The notes: generated from the sequence alone by a model not told the origin. Positions 8,201 to 17,782 are shown, numbered from the stretch's first letter. The stretch is DNA of 64,000 bases from Colwellia sp. PAMC 21821 (GCF_002077175.1 NZ_CP014943.1:62001-126000), one strand, 5' to 3'. Numbers and translations: made by a program.

Positions 8201-9817
8201 AATCGCCGTTCATTTACTCAAGACGATTCTAACTTCTTAGTATCAGCAGCAAACATCCTATCGGTGGCACTACATAGAACGGCAATAGAGAATAAACTTA
8301 AAGAAAGCGAGAAACGCTTAAGAATTGCTAAAGACTCTAACAGAATGGGCTCGTTTGAATTCATCCTGGAAACCGGTGAATTATCCTGGGATCAGCTATT
8401 ACTCGATATATGGGGATTTGACAGTCCTCTAGTTACCTTTGAAGACTTTAAACAAGGGATACATCCCGATGATTTTGACCAGATCAACAAAGCAATAGAA
8501 GCAGCTAGCGAACCGAACAGCGATGGCCATTATATGGCAACGTATCGGGTCATCAATAAAAAATCTAAACACATTACGTGGTTAGAGGCCACGGGACAAG
8601 TGATTTTCGACCAAGGCCAAGCCTACAAGATGATTGGTATGGTAATAGATATTACCGAAAAAATGGAACTTGAAAGAACTTTAACAGCAGCAGTAAGTCA
8701 GCTACAAGGCACCAATGAAAAGCAAAACGAATTTTTAGCGACACTTGGCCATGAAATACGCAATCCGCTTGCGGCAATTGCCAGTGGCGTCCAAATAATA
8801 GAGCGCGATAAGCAGCAACTTGACCGCGCAGTCAGTATGATCCAAAACAATGTCAATATTGTTTCATTGTTACTTGATGATTTGCTTGATTTAACCCGTG
8901 TCTCTCGAGGCAAAATCCAGTTGAAAAAGCAAACAATCAACTTTAATGATCTAGTGTCAGATATCTACCAAAGCTTTTTACTCCAATGTGAGCAAAAAGA
9001 ACAGAATATCTCGCTTAAGCTCCCCACCCCGGACATTATTACGTCAGCTGATAAAACACGATTACAGCAAGCCATTAGTAATATTATTAGCAATGCACAC
9101 AAATTTACGCCAAAAGGCGGTAGTATCATGATTGAGTTGATGCAGGTTTCTGACCACTTAGAAGTCACAGTAAAAGACTCAGGGATAGGCATCGACATGC
9201 AATATAAGAATCAGATATTTGAACCTTTTCAGCAGTTAAAACAAAGTAATTCAATCTCTAATCCAGGTATGGGGATAGGCTTATCTCTGGTTAAGCAATT
9301 TGTGGCCCTGCACGACGGTACCGTAACAATAAAGAGCGAAGGGCCTAATGCAGGGACCACATTTACGCTAAGAATGCCAATCATAAAAATTCATTCAACT
9401 TTTTATGATAATAAAGTATTGGCGAAAAATAAAGATGTGGTTATTTCTGAAGTAAGTAAACACAATATTCTGCTAGTCGACGATAATGAAGATGCTGCTT
9501 ATGGATTATCGCTCATATTGAGCATGAAAGGTTTCCAAGTGCACACCTGCCACACAGGCAATGCAGCCATAGCAGATTTCAAAACCTTTACCCCAGACGT
9601 ATTAATTTTAGATATAGGCCTTCCCGACATGACTGGTTACGATTTGCTCAAAGCCATTAAGCTTGAATCGCCAACACCTATGCTAAGTATTGCCTTAACA
9701 GGGTTTGGCCATAAAGAGGCTAAGGAAAGTTCTAAACAAGCAGGTTTTGATTTTCACTTAACAAAACCTGCAAATATCGATTATCTTCTGCAAATATTGA
9801 ATGAGCATTCAGTTTAG
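5273..9817 (+). CDS. CheB-CheR-PAS-GAF-PAS hybrid histidine kinase with C-terminal receiver
   Basis: A 1514-residue multidomain signalling protein. Domains in order: CheB methylesterase (1-195; triad Ser16 in GASAGG, His43, Asp135); CheR methyltransferase (about 205-475; SAM motif VAGCATGEEAY at 309-319 and CRNLLIYF); a PAS-like region (about 510-620); a glutamate-rich coiled coil with repeated TEEL/SNEEL units (about 640-720); PAS (about 730-840); GAF (about 850-1000); PAS (about 1015-1130); HisKA (His1160 in GHEIRNPL); HATPase (about 1255-1370, DSGIGID and GMGIGLSL); receiver (1397-1510, Asp1447). No membrane segment is seen, so it is probably cytoplasmic. The ATG at 5273 is chosen because GAAGGA lies 10 bases upstream and CheB domains start here; an in-frame start at 5189 is possible. 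Confidence 0.93.
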   Translation: MNSKFSPLLIVGVGASAGGLDALKRFFTTVPENAPIAFIVVQHLDPNHKSMMADILARQTLFSFCQAEHNQTIEAGMGYLIPPNAYIEVVDQTIIITKPQHQRGSRLAIDHLFRSMSDAYKTKAVGLVLSGSGCDGTAGLRALKAAGGLSVVQSPKQAEYPSMPRNAIDAGVVDQVMDVENIYALLLEYAAHPYHSLSDGKNNDENEDTLRSISSLLKTQENFLLDQYKQSTVQRRLFRRMSLTSNSHQKDYIKLLRESKDERQFLMRDLLINVTDFFRDKPAFELINEKVIQNIVAEAQDGSDIRVWVAGCATGEEAYTMAILFIEQIQLSEKHLRLKIFATDVDEEAIRIARKGVYSDSIISELPSEYLSSYFTLQDDGYYGVRSVLRDCISFAHQNVYTDPPFSKMHLVSCRNLLIYFRTSVQQKVLQSFYFSLLPDGFLFLGSSESLGEQKKLFKPISQKWRIFSRKERDSSSNQVAALPSFFNKSIKSSNSRRQQGYTLNSTDKAKFSLLAALNPSVLVDESNRVVYFHGNLDPFLKFPMGSPELNFFNMLDPELRTRIRSSIYKARKTGESVVVNPPRLYKPKDISKKTFKSKISPIVESDGAISALVITFEEIKIDKLSCISTQELIQSHDQETMVDAMEKELLETREELQNTTEELETSTEELKAAHEEALSTNEELQSSNEELEASTEELRSLNEELTTVNAQLKDKIYELSTTHDDIKNFLSSTNLATVFLSNELKIKRFTPAAERLLRIGSQDINRSLNEISRPFIDTQTFVQAKLVLESLESSEKEIAVDGRWFLQKILPYMTEDRRIDGVVLTFHEITHLKNAVNSLEASGKQHAVIATLGLKALSADNMENLMDQLVREVAYTLNADLSKVLEYFPNDNLLLLKAGVGWDKGLIGKATVEANITSQAGFTLNSRAPVIVDELALEQRFSGSALLTDHKVVSGMSCLIENGDQPWGVLTVHTLNRRSFTQDDSNFLVSAANILSVALHRTAIENKLKESEKRLRIAKDSNRMGSFEFILETGELSWDQLLLDIWGFDSPLVTFEDFKQGIHPDDFDQINKAIEAASEPNSDGHYMATYRVINKKSKHITWLEATGQVIFDQGQAYKMIGMVIDITEKMELERTLTAAVSQLQGTNEKQNEFLATLGHEIRNPLAAIASGVQIIERDKQQLDRAVSMIQNNVNIVSLLLDDLLDLTRVSRGKIQLKKQTINFNDLVSDIYQSFLLQCEQKEQNISLKLPTPDIITSADKTRLQQAISNIISNAHKFTPKGGSIMIELMQVSDHLEVTVKDSGIGIDMQYKNQIFEPFQQLKQSNSISNPGMGIGLSLVKQFVALHDGTVTIKSEGPNAGTTFTLRMPIIKIHSTFYDNKVLAKNKDVVISEVSKHNILLVDDNEDAAYGLSLILSMKGFQVHTCHTGNAAIADFKTFTPDVLILDIGLPDMTGYDLLKAIKLESPTPMLSIALTGFGHKEAKESSKQAGFDFHLTKPANIDYLLQILNEHSV

Positions 9818-10452
9818 AATAACCCATTAAATATATTTTATTAGCTTACACTGAGTTGGCTTTGAAGGAGTTTTCTTAATGGCTCAGCATTGCTAGCTTT
9901 ATTACGCGAAAAAATGGATAAAAACTTATTAAATCTGATCGACAGAACGTTACTAAAGATCTGATAGACAAACCTAACGATGATTTATTAATAGCACTCA
10001 GGAACTGATTACTCGCATTAATTATGACAGTGGCATTACGCTGAGATTGCAATTTTTATCAGCGTTTTTCTAAATTTGTGATAAGCCCAAGAGTTAACCC
10101 TTTCTGGTCTAAGCATCTACTGATTAGTGATCAAGCTTTCCTATCCAGATTTTTCGCCAATCACTATCGCAGTTGTGCTCTAGTTTTCCCTATCAAATTA
10201 AGTGCCGTCAGCCACTACTATCACGATTAGTATTAGTATTAGTATTAGTATAGTAAGAGTTAAAGTATTTTAAGTCACTCCTTGTTCTTTATAGCCCCAA
10301 AAACTGATAATAATGTATAGTTTATCAAAATATTTTATCAGCATTATTCTTTATGAAAACATGATAAAGACAAGTTTTATGAGTAACTTCCCGACACTGC
10401 AGCATAAGCTTATTCTCTTAAATGACAGTATTATCTCTTAATTATTAACAAG
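9818..10452. other. Intergenic region, 635 bp, possibly containing decayed coding sequence
   Basis: Neither strand carries a convincing gene. A short frame near 9880-9960 reads LLREKMDKNLLNLIDRTLL before a stop, followed by another short in-frame-like stretch, so this may be a decayed gene; the family cannot be named. A hexamer array lies at 10226-10249. The region separates convergent genes, so a terminator is expected, but no clear one was found. Confidence 0.45.
10226..10249. repeat. ATTAGT hexamer tandem repeat (4 units)
   Basis: Four perfect ATTAGT copies, then a partial ATAGT. Two whole codons per unit, but no gene covers it. Probably a slippage-prone microsatellite. Confidence 0.9.
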
Positions 10453-11892
10453 CTATTTATGCCAAATACCGGGCTCCACTTTACCTTGAAATTCAATATC
10501 AGCTTCTTTAAATTCCATATCAGCATCACTAACATTTTTAATTTTTCGTTTGGCATTATAATCTTTAGTTAATGCCACTATCGTCGGCGTAAGTTGCACA
10601 ATGGCGATAACGTTCACTAAAGTCATCAACCCTAAAGCTACATCGGCCATACTCCAAACTTGTTTTAAACTAGCACTTGAGCCCCAAAACACCATCGCCA
10701 AATACATCGACGTGTAGATAGTTCGACCGACTTTATTGTCGAGTTTGAAAAAATGTAAATTACTTTCCGCATAAGCATAATTTGCTACCACAGATGTAAA
10801 GGCAAATAAACTAATCGCCGCAGAAACAAAGTAAACCCCATTTTCACCTAAATGATGGGTAATCGCGCTTTGTGTTAAACGAATGCCTTCCATTTCACCA
10901 CTAATATTTATATCAGCCAGTAAAATAATAAACGCGGTACAAGTACATAGCACCATAGTGTCAAGAAAAACGCCTAACATCTGCACATAGCCTTGAGTAA
11001 CCGGATGATTAGGCACAGGTCTAGCACTCGCTGCGGCATGTGGCACACTACCCGCACCCGCCTCATTAGAGTATAAGCCACGCTGAATACCATTTTTAAT
11101 TGCAGCGCCTAACATACCAGCGCCAGCCTCTTGTAAGCCGAAAGCTGAGGTAATAATGTCGTATAACATTGCAGGCACAGCGCTAAAGTTCATTAAGGTG
11201 ATACTTACCGCCACCAAAATAAAAGCAATGCCCATAAAAGGCACAATAAGCTCGGCAAATCGGGCAATACGCTTTAAGCCACCGAGCACAATAGCGCCAG
11301 CAAGAATAGTGATAACCATTCCAGAATACAGACTAGGAATATTAAACGCATGATTTAAAGAATCTGCAATGGTATTAGCTTGCATGGCACTAAAACTAAA
11401 GCCATAACCTAAAAATAAGCACAACGAAAATAATATGGCTAACCAACGTTGGTTTAAGCCTTTTTGAATATAGTACGCTGGCCCACCACGATATTCTTTA
11501 TGGTCATCGCTAACTTTATAGAGTTGCCCTAAAACACTTTCTGCAAAACCGGTTGCCATGCCGAGCAACGCAATAACCCACATCCAAAATATCGCCCCGC
11601 TGCCACCGAGTGATATGGCAACAGCAACACCGGCTAAATTACCAGTACCTACCCGAGCAGACAAACCGATAAAAAGTGCTTGTAGCGAACTAATACCTGA
11701 ACTGTCAGTAGAGTTTTCATCGTTCTTGCTACTATATTTTATAACAGAAAACATGTGACGAAAGTTGAGGATTTGAACAAATTTAAGCTTATAAGAAAAC
11801 CAAAAACCTGCGAATAACAACACATAAATGAGCACTTGTCCTTCGCCCCATAAAACATTGTTAATACTCGATACAATTTGTTCGAAATTCAT
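10453..11892 (-). CDS. Alanine/glycine:cation symporter family protein (AGCS)
   Basis: A 479-residue inner-membrane carrier expected to import alanine or glycine with Na+ or H+. The AGCS signature is clear: GLSARVGTGNLAGVAVAI (about residues 76-93), FWMWVIALLGMATGFAESVLGQLYK, the GGPAYYIQKGL loop, and SNEAGAGSVPHAAASA near residue 275. About ten to eleven hydrophobic segments span the length, and the C-terminal 40 residues are charged and cytoplasmic. Length is normal for the family. It is a single-gene unit; the next minus-strand gene upstream is the CDF gene with a 138-bp gap. I saw no glycine riboswitch in that gap. Substrate is inferred from family only. Confidence 0.92.
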   Translation of the reverse strand: MNFEQIVSSINNVLWGEGQVLIYVLLFAGFWFSYKLKFVQILNFRHMFSVIKYSSKNDENSTDSSGISSLQALFIGLSARVGTGNLAGVAVAISLGGSGAIFWMWVIALLGMATGFAESVLGQLYKVSDDHKEYRGGPAYYIQKGLNQRWLAILFSLCLFLGYGFSFSAMQANTIADSLNHAFNIPSLYSGMVITILAGAIVLGGLKRIARFAELIVPFMGIAFILVAVSITLMNFSAVPAMLYDIITSAFGLQEAGAGMLGAAIKNGIQRGLYSNEAGAGSVPHAAASARPVPNHPVTQGYVQMLGVFLDTMVLCTCTAFIILLADINISGEMEGIRLTQSAITHHLGENGVYFVSAAISLFAFTSVVANYAYAESNLHFFKLDNKVGRTIYTSMYLAMVFWGSSASLKQVWSMADVALGLMTLVNVIAIVQLTPTIVALTKDYNAKRKIKNVSDADMEFKEADIEFQGKVEPGIWHK

Positions 11893-12030
11893 TATTACAG
11901 ATCCTCATTACCCATGCTGTTACATGCGATTATAGTAAAGCAATCAATTGATTTATTGACAAAATTTAAGAAAGAAATCTTACCTTAGCAAAATTTAAGA
12001 GAAATTATTAGCGGTATCAAAAAATACACT

Positions 12031-12933
12031 TTAATAACAAGTAGAATCTACCATTTTACCTGATTGGTTAACTTCAATTGTCGAATGTTTAATACCATAC
12101 TCACTTGCTAACATACTTTTAATCTCAACTAAATCTATCTTGGTATTGTTTTTTAAAGGCTCTAGCTTACATTCTAAAAATAATTTATGTTCATCGAGTT
12201 GCCAAACATGAATATCTATTGCGGCACTAACACCAGCTCTTGATTCAATATCCGCCTTAAGTTCAGTTATCTCACATTTTTCAGGTACCGCTTGCATCAG
12301 TATTTTAATACTTTCAAGTGCTAATAATCCACCGTGATAAAGCACATAGATTGAAATGACTACCGTCGCAATTACATCTACAACATACCACTGATAAAAT
12401 ATAATCAAAACGCCGGCGATAATCACCGCGACAGACGCCATAGCATCAGAGACATTATGAATAAACGCAGCACGCAAGTTCATGCTACTTTTTGCGCCTG
12501 ACATATAAGTTAATACCGCCGTAGCAATATCAATAACCAAAGCAATACCAGCGATATAAATCACTATCCAACCATTAATTTCAGTTGGATTAAAGTATTT
12601 ACTTATCGCTTCATAAATTAGATAAAGGCCAACAATAATAAGCGTAATACTATTGATCAGCGTACCTATAATTTCGGCTCTTTGATAACCAAATGTCATC
12701 TTTTCATCGGCTTTCTTCGCAGAAATTTTGCGAGCGAAAATAGCAATTAAAATAGCGCCTGCATCACTTAAGTTATGTAAGGCGTCGGCGATCAAAGATA
12801 AACTACCCGACAGCACACCACCAATAATTTGCACAATGGTGAGTAAAATATTAATCAATACGGCAATAGTCAATTTCCCGTTGCCCGTATGGCTATGTGA
12901 GTGGCTATGAGATGTAGAGTTATTACCAGACAT
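12031..12933 (-). CDS. Cation diffusion facilitator, zinc-type (CzcD/ZitB-like)
   Basis: A 300-residue CDF transporter exporting Zn2+ (possibly Cd2+ or Co2+) from cytoplasm to periplasm by proton exchange. It begins with an unstructured His-rich tail (alternating H and S, residues 9-15), has six membrane segments, and shows the tetrahedral site as His53/Asp57 in TM2 (ALHNLSD) and His159/Asp163 in TM5 (FIHNVSD), an HD-HD pattern typical of zinc-selective members. The C-terminal cytoplasmic domain (about 210-290) contains IDIHVWQLDEHKLFLECKL. It is the last gene of a minus-strand metal-efflux cluster (96-bp gap after the RND pump). Confidence 0.92.
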   Translation of the reverse strand: MSGNNSTSHSHSHSHTGNGKLTIAVLINILLTIVQIIGGVLSGSLSLIADALHNLSDAGAILIAIFARKISAKKADEKMTFGYQRAEIIGTLINSITLIIVGLYLIYEAISKYFNPTEINGWIVIYIAGIALVIDIATAVLTYMSGAKSSMNLRAAFIHNVSDAMASVAVIIAGVLIIFYQWYVVDVIATVVISIYVLYHGGLLALESIKILMQAVPEKCEITELKADIESRAGVSAAIDIHVWQLDEHKLFLECKLEPLKNNTKIDLVEIKSMLASEYGIKHSTIEVNQSGKMVDSTCY

Positions 12934-13029
12934 AGTTACCTCTTGGTATTATTAATAATAAAAAAAGCATGAATAAACCGTGCTCGAGCTTATTCATACA
13001 TCACGATACGCTAGCTTTCATTCGCTAAT

Positions 13030-16000
13030 TTAACGTTGTAACTCCGCTACTTTAGCCTTCGAAAACCAACTAAAAAGTACCGGTAATACAAATAATGTTA
13101 GCAACGTTGCCGTTACTAGCCCACCAACAATAACGCTAGCTAAAGGCCGTTGTATTTCTGCACCTACGCCATTAGACATTAACATAGGAATTAACCCTAA
13201 CGCAGAGGTTATCGCCGTCATCAGTACTGGCCGTAATCGAGAAGTCGCCCCTTCAAATACGGCTTTTGAGACTACTGAGCCGTCTTGAATTCGTTGGTTG
13301 ATACTTTCCACCATTACCACACCATTTAATACCGCCACACCAAACAAGGTAATAAAACCCACTGAACTTGGTACTGATAAATATTGTCCTGAAAGATATA
13401 ATGAGAACACACCACCTATAATAGCTAATGGCACATTCACCAAAATGAGCATGGCTTGCCCTATTGAGCCAAAAGCAAAATATAGCAGTAAGGCAATTAA
13501 GCCTAACGACACAGGTAACACTATAGCGAGTCTAGCCTGCGCGCGCTGCTGATTTTCAAATTGACCACCAATAGCGACAGAATAGCCGGCGGGTAAATCA
13601 ACATTGGCGGCAATAACCGCACGAATATCAGCTACAACACTACCCATATCTCGGTCTTGCACATTGGCTTGAATAACCACACGGCGTTGCACATCATCTC
13701 GACGTACTTGTGGTGGACCAGATTCAAGCGAAATATCAGCAATGTCGCCCAAACGCACCCAAGCACCAGTAGGCGATTGTAGACGCAGCTCCGCAATAGC
13801 ATCGCGGCTATTCCGACTTTTCTCTTGTAAACGCACATAAATATCATAACGTTCGTTGCCATTAATAACTTGGCCAGCAGTGATGCCGCCAATACCATTT
13901 TGCACCAATGACATAACATCGCCAACAGAGAAGCCAAAGCGAGACAGCTGTTGCCTATTTGGCTTTATCACTAACTGCGCTTCACCAACAATTTGCTCCA
14001 TAGCAACATCGCGAGCCCCCTCTACCGATTTAATAGCTGTTTCAATCTCCTGGCCTTTCAACGCAAGAATGGTTAAGTCAGGCCCAAATAGTTTAATCGC
14101 TAATTGCGCTTTTACACCCGACAATAATTCATCGACACGGGTAGCAATAGGTTGTGAGAAATTAAGCAATAATCCTGGAAACTGTTCTAACTCTATTGCC
14201 ATTAGGCGTTGTAGTTCGTAACGGTCACTCGCACTCGTCCACTGACTAACCGGTTTCAAACCTATATAGATTTCGATGTTGTTTACGGGTTCTGGATCAC
14301 CGCCGATTTCTGCTCGTCCCATGCGGCTCAGCGCGTACTCGACCTCAGGAAAATCCATTAACTTTTCCTCTAATATAGGTGCTACTTGTAACGCGGTGGC
14401 TAAACTTGAAGACGGGGCTAATGTAGCGCGCAGATTAATTGTCCCCTCTTCTAATTCTGGTACAAACTCGGTGCCTATTTTAGGCACTAAAGCCATAGCA
14501 CTAAACAGCAATATCAATGAGATACCAATCACCACTTTGGTCTGCTGCATCGCGATAGCTAAACTTTTGCGATACCAGCGTTCAAGTGGACGTAAAATAA
14601 TACTTTCACGCTCTTTAACACCGTTTTTAAACATATAAGTAGCCAGAGCAGGCACAACAATTAAAGCGACAAAAATAGCCGAAATAACCGCTAAAATTAT
14701 ACTTATCGCCATCGGTTGAAATAATTTAGCTTCCACGCCCTCAAAGCTAAATAACGGCATAAATACCACTAAAATAATTGACGCTGCAAAAAATATTGGC
14801 CGAGCAACCTCTTTACCTGCTTGTTTTAATCTTAAAGGTATTCCGCTACTGTCATCATGCACCACATCATGTGGGTCATTGTCAGTAAACTTACTCTCAT
14901 TACGGGAAATCGCGCTACTAAAATGTGCTTCATCAGGGCGATTTAGATGCCTAAACATGTTTTCAACCATCACTACTGAACCATCAACCAACATACCTAT
15001 TGCGACTGCAATGCCGCCTAGAGACATTAAATTTGCCGATAAGCCCAAGTACGACATAATCATTAGCGTGATCGCGATGGAAATAGGAATAGAGATTAAG
15101 ACTAGAAAGGTGGCACGTAAGTTCATTAAAAACAAAGCAAGTACAATGGCGATAAAAATAAACGCAAGAATAAGCGATTCAACCACGGTATTAACCGCTT
15201 TCACTATTAAGTCAGACTGATCGTAAAATGCTTCAAAACGCACACCTTTTGGCAATGCTTGCTCAATTAAGGGTAAGCGCGCATTAATTCCATCAATGGT
15301 TGATTTTGTATTTGCGCCCATACGCTTAAGTACAATGCCCGAAACCACTTCACCTAGGCTTTCAATATCACCATTTTTGCTACGTCTAGTCATGGTAGCC
15401 GCACCTTGGCGAATTTCACTGCCAAGCTCAACAGTGGCAACATCCGCAACTGTAATTACCGTGCCATCAACTATTTTAACTGGTACTTGCTGAATATCAG
15501 TTAAACCCGCTTCACCACCACTAAACCAACCAGTTCCGCGCACCACTAATTGCTCTTGTCCCCGGTTCATGTACCAACCACCGACATTGCTATTGTTATT
15601 TTCTAGTGCGCTAACAATATCGCTTTGGCTAAGCTCATAAGAGAGTAATTTACTCGGCTCAATATTCACTTGGTATTGACGAACATTTCCGCCAAACGAT
15701 AATACGTCAGTCACACCATCTACCGGCATCAGCAATAACTTAACAATCCAATCGTTAAGGCTTCGCAGCGCCATCGCGTCATAACCGGCATCTTTATCAG
15801 CAATAAGTAAATACTGAAATACTTGCCCTAATCCTGAGGTATTTGGTCCCATTTCTGGTGTACCTACACCTTGTGGTATCAATTCTTTTGCCGCTTGTAA
15901 GCGCTCAAAAACTAATTGGCGGGCAAAGTAAATATCTGTGCCTTCCTTAAAAACCACGGTAACACCCGACAAACCGGTTTTTGAAATTGAGCGTACTTGC

Positions 16001-16239
16001 TCAACATCCGGCATGGCATACATTACCGCTTCAATAGGGTAAGTAATAAGTTGCTCTACTTCCTCTGCCGCTAAGCCGGGTGCTTCAGTATTTACCGCCA
16101 CTTGTACATTGGTAACATCAGGGAAAGCATCCAAGTTTAATTTTGGAATAATAAACACTGAACCAATCAAAGTTGCCACTAACATCAAGATCACCAATAG
16201 GCGATTATTGACAGAAAAATCTATCATTTTATTAAACAT
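13030..16239 (-). CDS. Heavy-metal efflux RND transporter, CusA/CzcA family
   Basis: A 1069-residue inner-membrane proton-driven pump for periplasmic metal export. Typical N-terminus (MFNKMIDFSVNNRLLVIL), PDVTNVQV and GVTDVLSFGG motifs, and two halves with about twelve membrane segments. In TM4 the motif is GGIAVAIGMLVDGSVVMVENMF: Asp419 and Glu426 of the proton relay are present, but the first Asp of the CzcA triad is Ala413, as in CusA-type pumps. A roughly 35-residue hydrophilic insert (about 434-468, rich in Asp/His) follows TM4. The gene starts 34 bp after the adaptor gene ends. Substrate cannot be fixed: the CzcI and Zn-CDF neighbours point to Zn/Co/Cd, the TM4 motif to a CusA-like branch. 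Confidence 0.93.
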   Translation of the reverse strand: MFNKMIDFSVNNRLLVILMLVATLIGSVFIIPKLNLDAFPDVTNVQVAVNTEAPGLAAEEVEQLITYPIEAVMYAMPDVEQVRSISKTGLSGVTVVFKEGTDIYFARQLVFERLQAAKELIPQGVGTPEMGPNTSGLGQVFQYLLIADKDAGYDAMALRSLNDWIVKLLLMPVDGVTDVLSFGGNVRQYQVNIEPSKLLSYELSQSDIVSALENNNSNVGGWYMNRGQEQLVVRGTGWFSGGEAGLTDIQQVPVKIVDGTVITVADVATVELGSEIRQGAATMTRRSKNGDIESLGEVVSGIVLKRMGANTKSTIDGINARLPLIEQALPKGVRFEAFYDQSDLIVKAVNTVVESLILAFIFIAIVLALFLMNLRATFLVLISIPISIAITLMIMSYLGLSANLMSLGGIAVAIGMLVDGSVVMVENMFRHLNRPDEAHFSSAISRNESKFTDNDPHDVVHDDSSGIPLRLKQAGKEVARPIFFAASIILVVFMPLFSFEGVEAKLFQPMAISIILAVISAIFVALIVVPALATYMFKNGVKERESIILRPLERWYRKSLAIAMQQTKVVIGISLILLFSAMALVPKIGTEFVPELEEGTINLRATLAPSSSLATALQVAPILEEKLMDFPEVEYALSRMGRAEIGGDPEPVNNIEIYIGLKPVSQWTSASDRYELQRLMAIELEQFPGLLLNFSQPIATRVDELLSGVKAQLAIKLFGPDLTILALKGQEIETAIKSVEGARDVAMEQIVGEAQLVIKPNRQQLSRFGFSVGDVMSLVQNGIGGITAGQVINGNERYDIYVRLQEKSRNSRDAIAELRLQSPTGAWVRLGDIADISLESGPPQVRRDDVQRRVVIQANVQDRDMGSVVADIRAVIAANVDLPAGYSVAIGGQFENQQRAQARLAIVLPVSLGLIALLLYFAFGSIGQAMLILVNVPLAIIGGVFSLYLSGQYLSVPSSVGFITLFGVAVLNGVVMVESINQRIQDGSVVSKAVFEGATSRLRPVLMTAITSALGLIPMLMSNGVGAEIQRPLASVIVGGLVTATLLTLFVLPVLFSWFSKAKVAELQR

Positions 16240-16273
16240 AATATTCTGCTCCTACTTCTTCGCTATTAATGAG

Positions 16274-17782
16274 TTAATGGTTATGCGGGTCGAAGCCGCC
16301 TTTAGCCATTTCAGAGGCGACAAAAAATGCACCTTTTGTCACAATACGAGTTTGCGGCGCTAGGCCAAAAATTTCTCTAAAACGCCCTAATGAACGACCT
16401 AATGAGACTTCAACTGCGGCAAACTCTCCAGGATGATCTTCAACAAATACTGTCCAGTCGCCGTCACTTGAACGCATAAGTGCTGATTCAGGCACAGCCA
16501 TGACTTTCGCTTTAGTTTCAAAACTAAAATTTACATTGACGAACATGCCAGGATGCAGTCGATCATGATCATTTTTAACGGCTAAACGTACGATACGCGT
16601 GCGCGTTTTTGGGTCGATGGTATGCGCCTCTTGAATAACAGTGGCGACAAAATATTGATCGGAAATTTCAATAACTGCTTGCGTGCCTTTGGGTAAATTC
16701 AATTGCTTATTTGGCGATACGCGGGCTTCAACCCAAAGTTCACTTTCATCTGCTAACACCATAATGGCGTCACCTGCTGAAACCCTCTGACCTTGTGAGA
16801 AATCATCGCTGAGTACCGCGCCTGCTCGCTGTGCAATTAAGGTGTATTCGCCAAGCTCCTCTACATAAGCATTTAATAAGTTACCTTTAACCACTTGTGC
16901 AATAGCGGTTTCAGTTAAACCAAAGGCTTTCAAACGGCTGTAGGCAGAAATATAATCAGTTTCTGCGCTTAATAATTGGCTTTCACTAACGGTTTCTTTG
17001 CCGAGTTTTTTATTTCGTTGCCAATCATTGTAAGCAACACGATATTTCGCTTGTGCCTCAGCAACCGATTCACTAAAAAGAGTAACTAAAGCATCCCCCT
17101 TTTCAACATGTTGCCCTAGTGTGGCATGGCGAGAAACTACAACAGATTCAGTGCGCGGAGAAACAATATAGCTTTTATAGCCATTGGCTTTAATCTCACC
17201 CGGTGCGTAAACATTACTGGCAAATATTTTTGCTGATATTGCGGCAACTTCAATACCGGCAAGGGCCATTTTTTCAGCACTGAAATTTACACCTGCTTGA
17301 TGATTATCTTCAACTGGTGCTTTATCGCTTGATAAACTTTGTAAAGCGCGTTGAGAAAAGCCTTGGCTAGCATCATGTTCATCACCTTCGTTTTCATGGT
17401 CTTCTTCAGCACCCTCTTCACCATGTTGGTGTGAATTAGCTTTAGTTTTATTCGTTTTTTGCTCCGTTGCTTTACTTTCGTTATGATCATGACTGGCATG
17501 GCTGTCTAATAATATTGCCGCTTTTTCAGGTGATTTTTCAGTTGTTTCCTCGGCTATTCGTGCCATTACTGAGGTACTCAACACCATAGTTAAGGTTAAA
17601 GGTACTAATAAACCCGCAGTACTCCTGAAAGTAAACTTACGTGGCAAAACAGCGGGTTTTGCTAAAGAATTTATATTTAAATAACATATAAAAGACTGTG
17701 AAAAATGACGTAAAAAGTCGCTTGAAAAGTCGCGTAAAAATAGTGCAGCCATATTAAGGCTACTAGTGTGTAACTTACTCAT
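16274..17782 (-). CDS. RND efflux periplasmic adaptor subunit (CzcB/CusB-like), His-rich N-terminus
   Basis: A 502-residue membrane-fusion protein linking the RND pump to an outer-membrane channel. A long N-terminus precedes a hydrophobic export segment (RSTAGLLVPLTLTMVLSTSVMA, about residues 53-74). After it comes a metal-binding-looking region (about 88-140) with HASHDHNE, HQHGEEGAEEDHENEGDEHD. The lipoyl/barrel-sandwich part begins near 190 (VYAPGEIKANGYKSYIVSPRTESVV) and the beta-barrel and membrane-proximal parts follow (ALMRSSDGDWTVFVE). The start has AAGAG eight bases upstream; a start closer to the signal segment is possible. Operon: CzcI-like, this gene, RND, CDF. Confidence 0.9.
   Translation of the reverse strand: MSKLHTSSLNMAALFLRDFSSDFLRHFSQSFICYLNINSLAKPAVLPRKFTFRSTAGLLVPLTLTMVLSTSVMARIAEETTEKSPEKAAILLDSHASHDHNESKATEQKTNKTKANSHQHGEEGAEEDHENEGDEHDASQGFSQRALQSLSSDKAPVEDNHQAGVNFSAEKMALAGIEVAAISAKIFASNVYAPGEIKANGYKSYIVSPRTESVVVSRHATLGQHVEKGDALVTLFSESVAEAQAKYRVAYNDWQRNKKLGKETVSESQLLSAETDYISAYSRLKAFGLTETAIAQVVKGNLLNAYVEELGEYTLIAQRAGAVLSDDFSQGQRVSAGDAIMVLADESELWVEARVSPNKQLNLPKGTQAVIEISDQYFVATVIQEAHTIDPKTRTRIVRLAVKNDHDRLHPGMFVNVNFSFETKAKVMAVPESALMRSSDGDWTVFVEDHPGEFAAVEVSLGRSLGRFREIFGLAPQTRIVTKGAFFVASEMAKGGFDPHNH

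Noticed and set aside
11893..12030. Glycine riboswitch upstream of the AGCS symporter
   Set aside because: Only 138 AT-rich bases are present, with none of the conserved glycine aptamer elements.
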